Assembly (NCBI GenBank): GCA_910586045.1
Contig: CAJUIH010000046.1
Span: 1 to 12,603, forward strand
DNA from: an uncultured Eubacterium sp.
GTDB lineage: Bacteria; Bacillota; Clostridia; Lachnospirales; Lachnospiraceae
Length of the DNA stretch: 12,603 bases
Direction: 5' to 3'
Each line of letters begins with the position of its first letter. The stretch's first letter is position 1. Shown here in pieces: positions 1 to 7,206 of this stretch. The position numbers and the translations under genes were made by a program. The notes below the pieces were generated by a model. That model did not search any database. It worked only from the letters and a program-made list of their open reading frames with translations, and had not been told where the DNA came from.

Positions 1-5
1 ACATG

Positions 6-52
6 AAAAAAGAGCGGAAATTCGGGCTTAAAGAGTTTCCGAGACCGCTCTT
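6..52 (-). terminator. Hairpin with T-run on the minus strand (possible terminator)
   Basis: An 8-bp perfect stem AAGAGCGG (10-17) / CCGCTCTT (45-52) can be extended inside by a short TCGG/CCGA pairing. Read on the minus strand the stem is followed by a run of six T, the form of a rho-independent terminator; on the plus strand no T-run follows. It would therefore end transcription coming from the right, through or antisense to the plus-strand gene at 61-711. It may instead be a weak bidirectional terminator for a gene left of the window. Confidence 0.4.
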
Positions 53-60
53 ATACAGAT

Positions 61-711
61 ATGGAGGATGAGCAGGTCAAACAATTCGAAGATACGCTTG
101 CGTCCGCCACCTTTGGTATGGATTGTCTGAGTAAGAGTCAATATTTAACTGGAATTGAGTTTAGTTCCGTAAAGGATGAATATAAGTTTTTTATGTCTTC
201 TGGTGAAGCGGCGACGGAATTGGAATCGTCTACTGCCGCGCTTCGCTATATGTCTGACCGGTTTTTGCCGAACGAACAGAAAGAAGCTTTTGATCAACTG
301 ATCGATCAATATTACAAGCATAACAATGAAGTGCTTGCAGAGTACAGCAATCCCATGGAAAGTTTTCAAAAAGTGGTTGCCGGACTGCATGGTATGGGAT
401 CTTTCTCGCGTGAAGCGGCGAAAAACCCGGTGGGCGAGTATCTGTATATCGTAAAACTGGGTTCGATGCAGCAATCCGGACAGGAAAAGAGCCAGTATCG
501 GAAAGATTTGCAGAATCTGTTTGCCGCCATGGGAAATGACGATGATCAGGCTTTCGTATGGGAAAAAATAAAAGAGCGTTTTCAGACGTATGCGACAGGC
601 GGCAGCAGCGACGGCGGATTTCGCAATTATGTGTATGGTGAGGCGCAGACTGTATTCGCGCATATGAAAAACTGCTGGGACAGATTGCTGGAACTGCATG
701 GGAAAGTATGA
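61..711 (+). CDS. Hypothetical protein, possibly 5'-truncated
   Basis: I do not recognise this family. The 216-aa reading frame is acidic, largely helical in appearance, soluble, and has no signal peptide, membrane segment or metal-binding motif. Its amino-acid composition (many E, K, D, F, Y, few C) looks like a real protein, and the reverse-strand frames over it do not. The start is uncertain. ATG at 61 has no Shine-Dalgarno before it, and the next in-frame ATGs at 118 and 193 have none either. The frame is open only back to a TGA at 4-6, and the bases between are occupied by a hairpin. The gene may therefore have lost its original 5' end, or begin at a non-canonical site. It converges on the sugar-binding lipoprotein gene, about 100 bases away. 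Confidence 0.55.
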   Translation: MEDEQVKQFEDTLASATFGMDCLSKSQYLTGIEFSSVKDEYKFFMSSGEAATELESSTAALRYMSDRFLPNEQKEAFDQLIDQYYKHNNEVLAEYSNPMESFQKVVAGLHGMGSFSREAAKNPVGEYLYIVKLGSMQQSGQEKSQYRKDLQNLFAAMGNDDDQAFVWEKIKERFQTYATGGSSDGGFRNYVYGEAQTVFAHMKNCWDRLLELHGKV

Positions 712-743
712 ATAAAAGCATGAATATAAGCATGAATAAAAAA
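708..743 (+). repeat. Three tandem copies of a 12-bp unit
   Basis: ATGAATAAAAGC, ATGAATATAAGC and ATGAATAAAAAA follow each other directly. The first copy overlaps the TGA stop of the preceding gene as an ATGA start/stop overlap. Read from that ATG the repeat begins a 20-codon frame (708-770; MNKS, MNIS, MNKK, then VLVQKMER and TAA), preceded by GGAAAG. This could be a tiny coupled ORF, the stub of a lost downstream gene, or chance. Confidence 0.6.
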
Positions 744-803
744 GTGTTGGTGCAGAAGATGGAAAGATAAAGATGAAGTTGACTGCCGGCATGGATGCAG
801 GAA

Positions 804-826
804 GCCGGGCGGCTAATAAGCCCGGC
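804..826. terminator. Short GC hairpin between convergent genes
   Basis: A perfect 7-bp stem GCCGGGC (804-810) / GCCCGGC (820-826) with a 9-nt loop contains the TAG stop of the sugar-binding protein gene. It lies where two convergent genes meet, where a bidirectional terminator is expected. Neither side has a convincing T-run, so the call is tentative. Confidence 0.3.
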
Positions 827-1952
827 ATTTGATCCGTTCTTTTGTAACAGGCACCGTCCATTTGGAGCCGTTTTCCGTTTGCAGCAGGATCGGCGTATCC
901 TCGTTTGTAAAGCATCGTTCCGGCAGTTCCAGCTTTTTTACATCCAGCGGTTTATTTGCTTCCAGTTTTTGAATGGCGTCCGCGGCATAGGGCGCGGACA
1001 GCGGATTGCATTCAAAATCCGCATGGATCCGCCCGTCTAATACGGCTTCCAGGCCTGCTTTGGTCGCATCAAAAGAAAGGATGATGACGTCCCCGTCTGT
1101 GCCATAGGAAATGCCGGCTTCCTGAAGAGCCGCGCAGGCGCCGAGCGCTTCGTTGTCATTTTGGCAGACAACGACGTCGATCCCGGTCAGCCGATCGAGG
1201 TAAGATTTCATGACCTGTCTGCCGCCTGCTTCGGTAAAATCGCCGCTTTCGGCGGCTAGATGGTGCCAGTTGGCGTGCCGGTCCAGGTATTTGGCAAACC
1301 CCTGCGTGCGGCCGGTTTGTGCGGAGGCGCCCTCGGTGCCGTTGATCGTTACAATCCGGACCGTTTCTTTGCCGCGTCCGTTCCGTTCGAGATAATCCTC
1401 CAGCCAGGCCCCCGCATACTCCCCTTCGAGGACAAAATCGGAACCAAACCAGGCCGTATAGTAGCGTTCTTTACAGGTAATCGTACGGTCGACGAGCAGA
1501 ACCGGAATGTGCGCGTGATACGCTTCGGTCAATACGGCGTCCCATCCGGTGGGCAGAATGGGGTCAATGATAATGTAATCCATCCGGTCGCGGATAAAAT
1601 TGCGTACGGCGTCTACTTGTTTTTTCGGGTCGTTGTCCGCGTCGACAAAATACAGTTCGTATCCGTTTTCTTCCCGGAATGTTTCCAGACAGGATTTTGT
1701 AGAGGCAATCCGCCAGTCGGATTCGTGTCCGACCTGGACAAAGCCGACTTTGATCGGCGCCTGCGGGACAAGCAGGTCTGCGGCTTCTGCCGCGGAAAGC
1801 CCCTGCAGCAGTTCCATGGAATCAGTTTCGGCGATTCCGACATTCGGCTGCCCGGTTTTTACCGTACATGCGGATAAAAACAGCGGAAAGAATAACAGGA
1901 TCAGGAAGACTGCGGATGTGCGCGGGCGGCTTTTTCGTAACGGCTTTTTCAT
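813..1952 (-). CDS. Sugar ABC transporter substrate-binding lipoprotein, YtfQ-like
   Basis: Predicted extracytoplasmic sugar-binding lipoprotein of 379 aa. The start at 1952 is chosen because AGGAG sits about 8 nt upstream and the N-terminus then reads as a lipoprotein signal: basic MKKPLRKSRPR, a hydrophobic core, and lipobox LSAC with the lipidated Cys at residue 29. A longer frame exists upstream but would bury this signal. From residue 68 it is a periplasmic-binding-protein type I fold. Segments recalling E. coli YtfQ (galactofuranose binding) include VGFVQVGHESDWR (69-81), PTGW (134-137), VLLVDR (151-156), GASA (208-211), SGDFT (236-240) and QNDNEALGA (264-272). The exact ligand cannot be read from sequence. 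It is last in the minus-strand sugar block, behind galM, and no permease or ATPase gene is near, so partners must lie elsewhere. Confidence 0.9.
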   Translation of the reverse strand: MKKPLRKSRPRTSAVFLILLFFPLFLSACTVKTGQPNVGIAETDSMELLQGLSAAEAADLLVPQAPIKVGFVQVGHESDWRIASTKSCLETFREENGYELYFVDADNDPKKQVDAVRNFIRDRMDYIIIDPILPTGWDAVLTEAYHAHIPVLLVDRTITCKERYYTAWFGSDFVLEGEYAGAWLEDYLERNGRGKETVRIVTINGTEGASAQTGRTQGFAKYLDRHANWHHLAAESGDFTEAGGRQVMKSYLDRLTGIDVVVCQNDNEALGACAALQEAGISYGTDGDVIILSFDATKAGLEAVLDGRIHADFECNPLSAPYAADAIQKLEANKPLDVKKLELPERCFTNEDTPILLQTENGSKWTVPVTKERIKCRAY

Positions 1953-1987
1953 AACGGCTCCTAACAATGGTTGTTTGCTGACAAATA

Positions 1988-2022
1988 CAGCGGCCTGCTG
2001 GTTTTTGACCGGCAAGCCGCTG
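1988..2022 (-). promoter_or_regulatory. Stem-loop in the leader of the sugar-binding protein gene
   Basis: CAGCGGC (1988-1994) and GCCGCTG (2016-2022) form a 7-bp stem continued inside by TGCTGG/CCGGCA with one imperfect pair. It lies between galM and the binding-protein gene. Only a weak T-stretch (TATTTG) follows on the minus strand. It could be a partial terminator or mRNA-stabilising hairpin setting the lipoprotein level apart from galM. No ligand class is implied. Confidence 0.35.
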
Positions 2023-2033
2023 CATGCGGATTC

Positions 2034-2079
2034 CATGTTCCGTGCTGATTTGGTGGTTTAACATTTTTTGGGGAACATG
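2034..2079. repeat. 8-bp inverted repeat CATGTTCC / GGAACATG
   Basis: Perfect inverted repeat at 2034-2041 and 2072-2079 with 30 nt between, in the galM to binding-protein gap. The spacing is too wide for one simple operator but would suit two half-sites for a looped or multimeric regulator. It may be chance. Confidence 0.3.
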
Positions 2080-2096
2080 TACGGTTTTTTCTGTAG

Positions 2097-3143
2097 TTAA
2101 CGTACGCCAAACTGATAGCTTGTTTTTGACGTATATACTTCTCCGGCTTTTATGAGCGGGCTTTTAAAATTCGGTTCGTTGACGGCATTTGGATGGTACT
2201 GGGATTCCAGGCAGAAGCCCTGCCGCTTGTCGTACGCGGCGCCCTGTTTTCCGGTTTGCGGTGTAATCATATTTCCGGTATAGAGCTGTACACCCGGACA
2301 ATCGGTATAGGCTCGCATTTCGATACCCGTATCCGGCGCGTATGCCTGCGCCATAAACGAAAACGCGCCGCCGGCGCTGTGGTCGAGTACAAAGTTGTGG
2401 TCATACCCGCCGCCATAGGTTAACTGGATGTCGTCCGCTTCAATGTCCCGTCCGATCGTTTTGGCGGATGTAAAATCCATCGGCGTTCCTGCTACCGAGG
2501 CAATTTCGCCTGTCGGAATGGCTTTTGCGTCAATGACCGGGGTAAAATGGGACGCCGCGAGCGTCAGTTCATGTCCGAGGATATCTCCGGATGCATGTCC
2601 GGAAAGGTTAAAATAGGAGTGGTTTGTAAAATTCGCCACCGTATCCTGGTCAGAAACTGCCTGGTAATGGATTTCGAGCGCATTTTCATCGGTTACGAGA
2701 TAGCGTACCTTAATATCCATTGTTCCGGGAAATCCCTGTTCCCTGTCTTTGCTGGTGCAGGATAGGGTGATTGCCTGTCCGGTTTGTTCGGTTACGTTCC
2801 AGATTTTTTTGTCTACGCCGTGGAAACCGGAGTGGAGGTTATTTTCATTGTCATTGGCGTCGAGCTGGTAAGGGATGCCGTTGATGGTGATTTTTGCATC
2901 GGCGATCCGGTTGCCGTTGCGTCCGATCACTGCTCCAAAGTAACAGGTATTGTTTTCATATCCGGTTACGTTGTCATAGCCGAGCAGGACGTCCTGCATC
3001 GTCCCATTTTGGTCTGGTACAATGATAGAAACCAGTGCCGCGCCGTAATCTGTAACACGCACCCGCATGCCGCGGCTGTTTTCAATGGTATATACGGTGA
3101 CGGCTTGATTGTCTCTGCTTGTTCCGAATGATTCTTGATTCAT
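2097..3143 (-). CDS. galM: Aldose 1-epimerase (galactose mutarotase)
   Basis: Interconverts alpha and beta anomers of galactose, glucose and related aldoses in the cytoplasm, the first step of the Leloir route. At 348 aa it has the usual family length. Visible hallmarks are DYGA near the N-terminus (32-35), GRNGNRI (74-80), NLHSGFHG (102-109) with His104, NHSYFNL (174-180) with the catalytic acid His175, GGGYDHN (244-250) with substrate-binding Asp248, and FCLES (310-314) with the catalytic base Glu313. The start follows AAAGGA at somewhat long spacing (about 12 nt). It lies 105 nt downstream of the transketolase C-half and 144 nt upstream of a sugar-binding lipoprotein gene. That context suggests galactose or a galactose-containing sugar as the imported substrate. 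Confidence 0.95.
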   Translation of the reverse strand: MNQESFGTSRDNQAVTVYTIENSRGMRVRVTDYGAALVSIIVPDQNGTMQDVLLGYDNVTGYENNTCYFGAVIGRNGNRIADAKITINGIPYQLDANDNENNLHSGFHGVDKKIWNVTEQTGQAITLSCTSKDREQGFPGTMDIKVRYLVTDENALEIHYQAVSDQDTVANFTNHSYFNLSGHASGDILGHELTLAASHFTPVIDAKAIPTGEIASVAGTPMDFTSAKTIGRDIEADDIQLTYGGGYDHNFVLDHSAGGAFSFMAQAYAPDTGIEMRAYTDCPGVQLYTGNMITPQTGKQGAAYDKRQGFCLESQYHPNAVNEPNFKSPLIKAGEVYTSKTSYQFGVR

Positions 3144-3192
3144 AGCAGTTGCTTTTCCTTTCTGCTTGTTGGACTGCGTTCCTGTTTGGCAC

Positions 3193-3219
3193 AGTGTTTA
3201 AGTGTTTACTAGTACTAGT
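3193..3219. promoter_or_regulatory. Direct repeat plus 12-bp palindrome before galM
   Basis: AGTGTTTA occurs twice back to back (3193-3208) and runs into the perfect palindrome ACTAGTACTAGT (3208-3219). This is in the 105-nt gap between the transketolase C-half and galM. It resembles a regulator binding site, but I recognise no family and see no clear minus-strand promoter with it. Confidence 0.3.
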
Positions 3220-3248
3220 GTCTGATTTGGTGCAGCCTTTGTTTTGGT

Positions 3249-4187
3249 TTATGCAAATGCTTTTATTTTCTTATAAATGCCGTCTGCTTTCAGTCCATAT
3301 TTTTCTAACAGTTCCCCTGCCGGGCCGGATTCGCCGAACGTATCCTGCACACCGATGCGCAGCAGCTTGGCCGGGCATTGTTCGCTCAGTGTTTCCGCGA
3401 CAGCCCCGCCAAGGCCGCCGATGATGGAATGCTCCTCTACGGTCACGATCTTCCCGGTTTCTTTCGCCGCTTTTACAACGAGTTCTGTATCCAGCGGCTT
3501 TATCGTATGGATATTTATGACTCTGGCCTGGATGCCGTCTGCCGCAAGCTTTTTCGCTGCTTCCAGGCATTCGGATACGCACAGTCCGGTAGCGATAATG
3601 GTCAGGTCGCTGCCGTCTTTTAACGTAACGCCTGTTCCGATTTTGAACTGATAATCCGCGTTGTCGTTGATGACAGGCACTGCCAGACGGCCGAACCGCA
3701 GGTATACCGGACCCTCGTGGGCGTAAGCTGCGCGTACGGCGGCTTTTGCTTCGATATCATCGGATGGGCAGACGACAGTCATACCCGGAATGACGCGCAT
3801 TAACGCGATGTCCTCGATGCTCTGGTGGGAAGCGCCGTCTTCCCCGACGGAAATGCCGGCATGGGTTGCTCCGATTTTTACGTTTAGGTGCGGATAGCCG
3901 ATGGAATTGCGTACCTGCTCAAACGCGCGTCCGGCCGCAAACATGGCAAACGAACTGACAAACGGAACTTTGCCTGTGGAAGCAAGGCCTGCCGCGATGC
4001 CCATCATATTGCATTCGGCGATGCCGCAGTCAATATGCCTGTCCGGGAAAGCTTTTTGGAATACGCCGGTCTTGGTTGCGGCAGCCAGGTCAGCGTCAAG
4101 CACGACAAGGTTTTCTGCTTCTTTGCCGAGTTCTGCCAAAGCATTGCCGTAGCTTTCCCTTGTTGCGATTTTCTTTATTTCTGACAT
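3249..4187 (-). CDS. Transketolase, C-terminal subunit
   Basis: Second half of a split transketolase: the pyrimidine-binding TPP domain plus the C-terminal transketolase domain, 312 aa. With its partner it moves two-carbon ketol units between xylulose-5-P, ribose-5-P, erythrose-4-P and glycolytic sugars. IAECNMMGIAAGL (56-68) carries the conserved Glu58 expected to activate the TPP aminopyrimidine ring. GASHQSIEDIALMR (118-131) and VYLRFGR are further family signatures. The start is supported by AGGTGA about 7 nt upstream and overlaps the 3' end of the N-half gene by 13 nt, which implies translational coupling and matched stoichiometry. Split transketolases of this kind are usual in Firmicutes. 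The related DXP synthase is unlikely, as it is normally one longer chain. Confidence 0.95.
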   Translation of the reverse strand: MSEIKKIATRESYGNALAELGKEAENLVVLDADLAAATKTGVFQKAFPDRHIDCGIAECNMMGIAAGLASTGKVPFVSSFAMFAAGRAFEQVRNSIGYPHLNVKIGATHAGISVGEDGASHQSIEDIALMRVIPGMTVVCPSDDIEAKAAVRAAYAHEGPVYLRFGRLAVPVINDNADYQFKIGTGVTLKDGSDLTIIATGLCVSECLEAAKKLAADGIQARVINIHTIKPLDTELVVKAAKETGKIVTVEEHSIIGGLGGAVAETLSEQCPAKLLRIGVQDTFGESGPAGELLEKYGLKADGIYKKIKAFA

Positions 4188-5011
4188 AATGCTTCACCTG
4201 CTTTCTTGAGTTCTTCCATGGCAGCCGCGTATTCTTCGTCATTTGGGGCCTTTCCATGCCATCCGACCTGATGTTCCATATAAGAAACGCCTTTGCCTTT
4301 TACCGTTTTCATAACAATGGCTGTCGGCTGCCCTTTTGTCGCGCGGGCTTCGGCAAACGCGCTGCGTACCTGCGCTATATCGTTTCCGTCGATGGTGATA
4401 ACATGGAAGTTGAACGCGCTCCATTTTTCGTCGATTGGGTAAGGGGAGCAGACCTGGTCAATTGGCCCGTCAATCTGTAGCCCGTTGTTGTCTACAATTA
4501 CGCACAGATTGTCTAATTTGCGGTGTCCTGCGAACATCGCGGCTTCCCATACCTGCCCTTCCTGGATCTCGCCGTCCCCAAGCAGGGTATAGACACGGTA
4601 GCTGTCATTGCTGATTTTTGCGGAGAGCGCCATGCCGACGGCTACGGAGATTCCCTGTCCAAGAGAACCGGAGGCGGCGTCTACGCCCGGTGTATGCTGT
4701 ACGCACGGATGCCCCTGTAAATGGGAACCGGTATGGCGCAGCGTCAGCAGGTCTTCGATCGGAAAATATCCGCGGTTGGCGAGCGCGGAATATAAGCCCG
4801 GGGCCGTATGGCCTTTCGATAAAACAAAACGGTCACGGTCTGCTTTTTTTGGATCTTTAGGGTCGATATTCATTTCTTCAAAATAAAGATAGGTGAATAC
4901 GTCAGCAGCCGAAAGGGAACCGCCCGGATGTCCCGCTTTTGCGGCGTGGACGGCCTGGATAATTCCTTTTCTTACTTCCACTGCCTTTTTCTGGAGTTCT
5001 AAATCAGTCAT
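4175..5011 (-). CDS. Transketolase, N-terminal subunit
   Basis: First half of the split transketolase, 278 aa, the diphosphate-binding TPP domain. Visible motifs are AGHPGGSLSAAD (26-37), SKGHTAPGLYSAL (65-77), GSLGQGISVAVGMA (115-128), and the TPP/Mg signature GDGEIQEGQVWEA (145-157) ending at DNN (174-176). The start follows AAAGGA at about 8 nt. The gene lies 58 nt downstream of transaldolase and overlaps the C-half gene. Transketolase and transaldolase together complete the non-oxidative pentose phosphate branch, so co-transcription is expected. A single-chain transketolase is about 660 aa; the two halves here sum to 590, as is common for split forms. Confidence 0.95.
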   Translation of the reverse strand: MTDLELQKKAVEVRKGIIQAVHAAKAGHPGGSLSAADVFTYLYFEEMNIDPKDPKKADRDRFVLSKGHTAPGLYSALANRGYFPIEDLLTLRHTGSHLQGHPCVQHTPGVDAASGSLGQGISVAVGMALSAKISNDSYRVYTLLGDGEIQEGQVWEAAMFAGHRKLDNLCVIVDNNGLQIDGPIDQVCSPYPIDEKWSAFNFHVITIDGNDIAQVRSAFAEARATKGQPTAIVMKTVKGKGVSYMEHQVGWHGKAPNDEEYAAAMEELKKAGEALCQK

Positions 5012-5069
5012 AGTAATATCCTTTCTTATATGATAGCAAAGGTAGCATAAGGCGGGGTCTTTTGCGTTT

Positions 5070-5711
5070 TTATTTCGTGCTGTCTTTTACGAATTTTTCG
5101 ATTCCGGCGTCCGTCAGCGGGTGTTTGGTCATAGCTTCGATCACGGAATACGGAATGGTTGCGATATCTGCGCCGGCCAGTGCACAGTCCGTAACATGGA
5201 TAGGGTTGCGGATCGAAGCGGCGATAATTTCGGTCGGAATATCATAAATTTCAAAAATTTCCGCAATCGTACGGATCAGTTCCACGCCGGTCACGGAAAT
5301 GTCGTCCAGACGTCCGAGGAACGGTGATACATAGGTCGCGCCGGCCCTTGCCGCAAGCAGCGCCTGGTTTGCGGTAAATACGAGCGTTACATTTGTCTTT
5401 ATATTTTCGCTGGAGAGTACCTTTACCGCTTTTAACCCTTCGACTGTCATTGGAATTTTCACAACCATGTTCGGATGGATCTTTGCGATTTCCCGGCCTT
5501 CCGCAATCATGCCTTCCGCGTCCTGTGTCGTAGCCTTTACTTCGCCGCTGATCGGCCCGTCTACGATTTCGGTGATCTCCTGAATGACCTGCGCAAAATC
5601 TCTGCCGGATTTAGCGATCAGGGATGGGTTGGTAGTAACGCCGCAGATGACGCCCATGTCATTTGCTTTTTTGATTTCCTCTACAATTGCGGTATCTACG
5701 AATAATTTCAT
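5070..5711 (-). CDS. tal: Transaldolase (short TalC/FSA-type subfamily)
   Basis: Transfers a dihydroxyacetone unit from sedoheptulose-7-P to glyceraldehyde-3-P, giving erythrose-4-P and fructose-6-P. The start at 5711 is fixed by GGAAGGAG about 8 nt upstream and by the family N-terminus MKLFVDTA; a longer upstream frame is not supported. At 213 aa it is the short class that also contains E. coli fructose-6-phosphate aldolase. GVTTNPSLIAKSG (24-36) and VVKIPMT (83-89) with Schiff-base Lys85 are visible. SPFLGRLDD (129-137) has Phe131, where true transaldolases have Phe and E. coli FSA has Tyr, so I favour transaldolase. The transketolase genes lie directly downstream, which agrees. Confidence 0.94.
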   Translation of the reverse strand: MKLFVDTAIVEEIKKANDMGVICGVTTNPSLIAKSGRDFAQVIQEITEIVDGPISGEVKATTQDAEGMIAEGREIAKIHPNMVVKIPMTVEGLKAVKVLSSENIKTNVTLVFTANQALLAARAGATYVSPFLGRLDDISVTGVELIRTIAEIFEIYDIPTEIIAASIRNPIHVTDCALAGADIATIPYSVIEAMTKHPLTDAGIEKFVKDSTK

Positions 5712-5758
5712 ATTATCTGCTCCTTCCGTTTTTGGTGGATTTCCGTTGCTTTCCCTAT

Positions 5759-5787
5759 AATGTATCATTTCAAAGATATCTTGGCAA
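5759..5787 (-). promoter_or_regulatory. Candidate promoter for the transaldolase-transketolase genes
   Basis: On the minus strand, TTGCCA (5787-5782) and TACATT (5764-5759) are 17 nt apart, and the -10 is preceded by TGA as in extended -10 promoters. The spacer holds a perfect 10-bp palindrome AAGATATCTT (5773-5782) touching the -35, a possible operator. It lies in the 117-nt gap after proA, so the sugar genes could be expressed separately from proA. Confidence 0.45.
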
Positions 5788-5828
5788 TGCACTTTCTTTA
5801 CACATTTGATACAGTTTATTGGCTGGAT

Positions 5829-7094
5829 TTATGGGCGGATCTGCCCGTTTCCATGAATTACATATTTATAAGTGCATAATTCGGCCAGCCCCATCGGGCC
5901 TCTGGCGTGAAGTTTCTGCGTGGAGATGCCCATTTCACAGCCCAGCCCAAATTCTCCGCCGTCGGTAAACCTTGTTGACGCGTTTACATAGACAGCGGCG
6001 CTGTCGACGGCGGAGGTAAATTGTGCCGCTGTCTGTGCGTTGGAGGTTAGAATTGCCTCGCTGTGTCCGGTAGAATGCGCATTGATGTGTTCGATGGCTT
6101 CTTCTGTGCTGTCTACAATCTTTACGGCAAGGATATAATCTAAAAATTCTGTATCAAAATCGGTTTCTTTGGCGGGGGTTCCCTGAATCAGGGTGGCCGC
6201 CTGTGCATCCAGGCGCAGTTCTACCGGCTGTTTTTCGTTTTCCGCGCGGTTTTCGCAAAGGGCCTGGCGCAGCATCGGAAGAAACCGGGACGCAATGTGT
6301 TCGTGTACCAGGCAGACTTCCTGTGCGTTGCATACGCTCGGACGGCTTGTTTTGGCATTTTCGATAATCCGTACTGCCATAGAAAGGTCAGCTTCTTTGT
6401 CGACATAAATATGGCAGATTCCGGTTCCGGTCTGGATACAAGGGACAGTGGCATGTTCGACGCAGGAGCGGATCAGGCCGCTGCCGCCCCTTGGAATCAA
6501 AAGGTCCACATACCCTTCGGCAGTCATCAGTTCATTGGCGCTTACCCGCGTAGTGTCTTCGATCAGGTTTACGGCGGTGCGCGGCATGCCAGCGGCTTCC
6601 AAACCGTCCTGGAGGGCCTGTACAATCGCATGGCAGGTGCGCCACGCTTCCTTTCCGCCGCGCAGTACACAGACATTCCCGCTTTTGATCGCGAGTGCCG
6701 CCGCGTCGCTTGTTACGTTTGGCCGGCTTTCATAAATAATGGCGATTACGCCGATTGGTACTGCCGTTTTACGAATGACAAGGCCGTTTGGACGGACCGT
6801 TTCCGACAGGACGTTTCCGACCGGGTCGTCTAATGCGGCGGTTTCACGGATGCCGTCCGCCATTGCCTGGATCCGTTCTTTGGTTAAGAGCAGACGGTCC
6901 AGCATAACGTCCGAGATGGCGCCTTTGGCTGCTTGTAAGTCGCTGTCATTGGCATTTTGGATCCGCTGCCTGTTTGCGGGTTCCAAAAGGGCGTCCGCCA
7001 TTTTAAAAAGCGCCTGGTTTCTGCGCGCCGGATCCGCTAACATCAGGACTGTTTTGGTTTGTCTGGCCTGTATTAAAATTTCCTGCGTAGTCAT
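5829..7094 (-). CDS. proA: Glutamate-5-semialdehyde dehydrogenase (gamma-glutamyl phosphate reductase)
   Basis: Second enzyme of proline synthesis: NADPH-dependent reduction of gamma-glutamyl phosphate to glutamate-5-semialdehyde. The 421-aa length is normal for ProA. Signatures include PIGVIAIIYESRPNVTSDAAAL (113-134), LRGGKEA (144-150), LIPRGGSGL (199-207), and RPSVCNAQEV (251-260) with catalytic Cys255. Near the C-terminus are VYVNASTRFTDGGEFGLG and KLHARGPMGL. The start has AGGAGA about 8 nt upstream. The usual partner proB (glutamate kinase) is not beside it; the neighbours are sugar genes on one side and a small plus-strand ORF on the other. It is the first gene of the minus-strand block and is separated from transaldolase by a gap with its own candidate promoter. 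Confidence 0.96.
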   Translation of the reverse strand: MTTQEILIQARQTKTVLMLADPARRNQALFKMADALLEPANRQRIQNANDSDLQAAKGAISDVMLDRLLLTKERIQAMADGIRETAALDDPVGNVLSETVRPNGLVIRKTAVPIGVIAIIYESRPNVTSDAAALAIKSGNVCVLRGGKEAWRTCHAIVQALQDGLEAAGMPRTAVNLIEDTTRVSANELMTAEGYVDLLIPRGGSGLIRSCVEHATVPCIQTGTGICHIYVDKEADLSMAVRIIENAKTSRPSVCNAQEVCLVHEHIASRFLPMLRQALCENRAENEKQPVELRLDAQAATLIQGTPAKETDFDTEFLDYILAVKIVDSTEEAIEHINAHSTGHSEAILTSNAQTAAQFTSAVDSAAVYVNASTRFTDGGEFGLGCEMGISTQKLHARGPMGLAELCTYKYVIHGNGQIRP

Positions 7095-7152
7095 ATATAA
7101 ATCTCCTGTTGTTTTTGTTGGTATTGTTATTTTACTGCTTTGGGGATTTTTT

Positions 7153-7185
7153 TAAAATACCGGTGTCGATGGTATCGGTATTTTA
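7153..7185 (-). promoter_or_regulatory. Hairpin in the proA leader
   Basis: A perfect 10-bp stem TAAAATACCG (7153-7162) / CGGTATTTTA (7176-7185) with a 13-nt loop lies between the candidate proA promoter and the start codon. On the minus strand the 3' arm ends in TATTTT but then runs into A residues, so it is not a clean terminator. It may be a leader hairpin affecting proA, or a leftover terminator for neighbouring transcripts. Confidence 0.35.
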
Positions 7186-7197
7186 TTCCGCAACAGA

Positions 7198-7206
7198 AGT
7201 ATAGCA
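7198..7206 (-). promoter_or_regulatory. Candidate extended -10 promoter for proA
   Basis: The minus strand reads TGC-TATACT (7206-7198), a good extended -10; a -35 at the right distance is poor (TAGCAA). Transcription would start near 7191, giving a leader of about 97 nt before proA that contains the hairpin at 7153-7185. Confidence 0.4.

Noticed and set aside
145..915. Long minus-strand frame over the hypothetical gene and the lipoprotein 3' end
   Set aside because: Composition (rich in R, F, H, S and C, no domain) is that of an antisense shadow; it overlaps two better-supported genes and has no ribosome binding site.
813..2036. Longer start (2036) for the sugar-binding lipoprotein
   Set aside because: It would put 28 extra residues before a clear lipoprotein signal peptide, whereas ATG 1952 has a good AGGAG site.
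3271..3582. Second minus-strand frame inside the transketolase C-half
   Set aside because: Arginine-rich shadow frame with no start signal; the transketolase frame is unbroken and has all its motifs.
5070..5792. Longer start (5792) for transaldolase
   Set aside because: The extra 27 residues are unrelated to the family, and ATG 5711 has GGAAGGAG at proper distance plus the canonical N-terminus.
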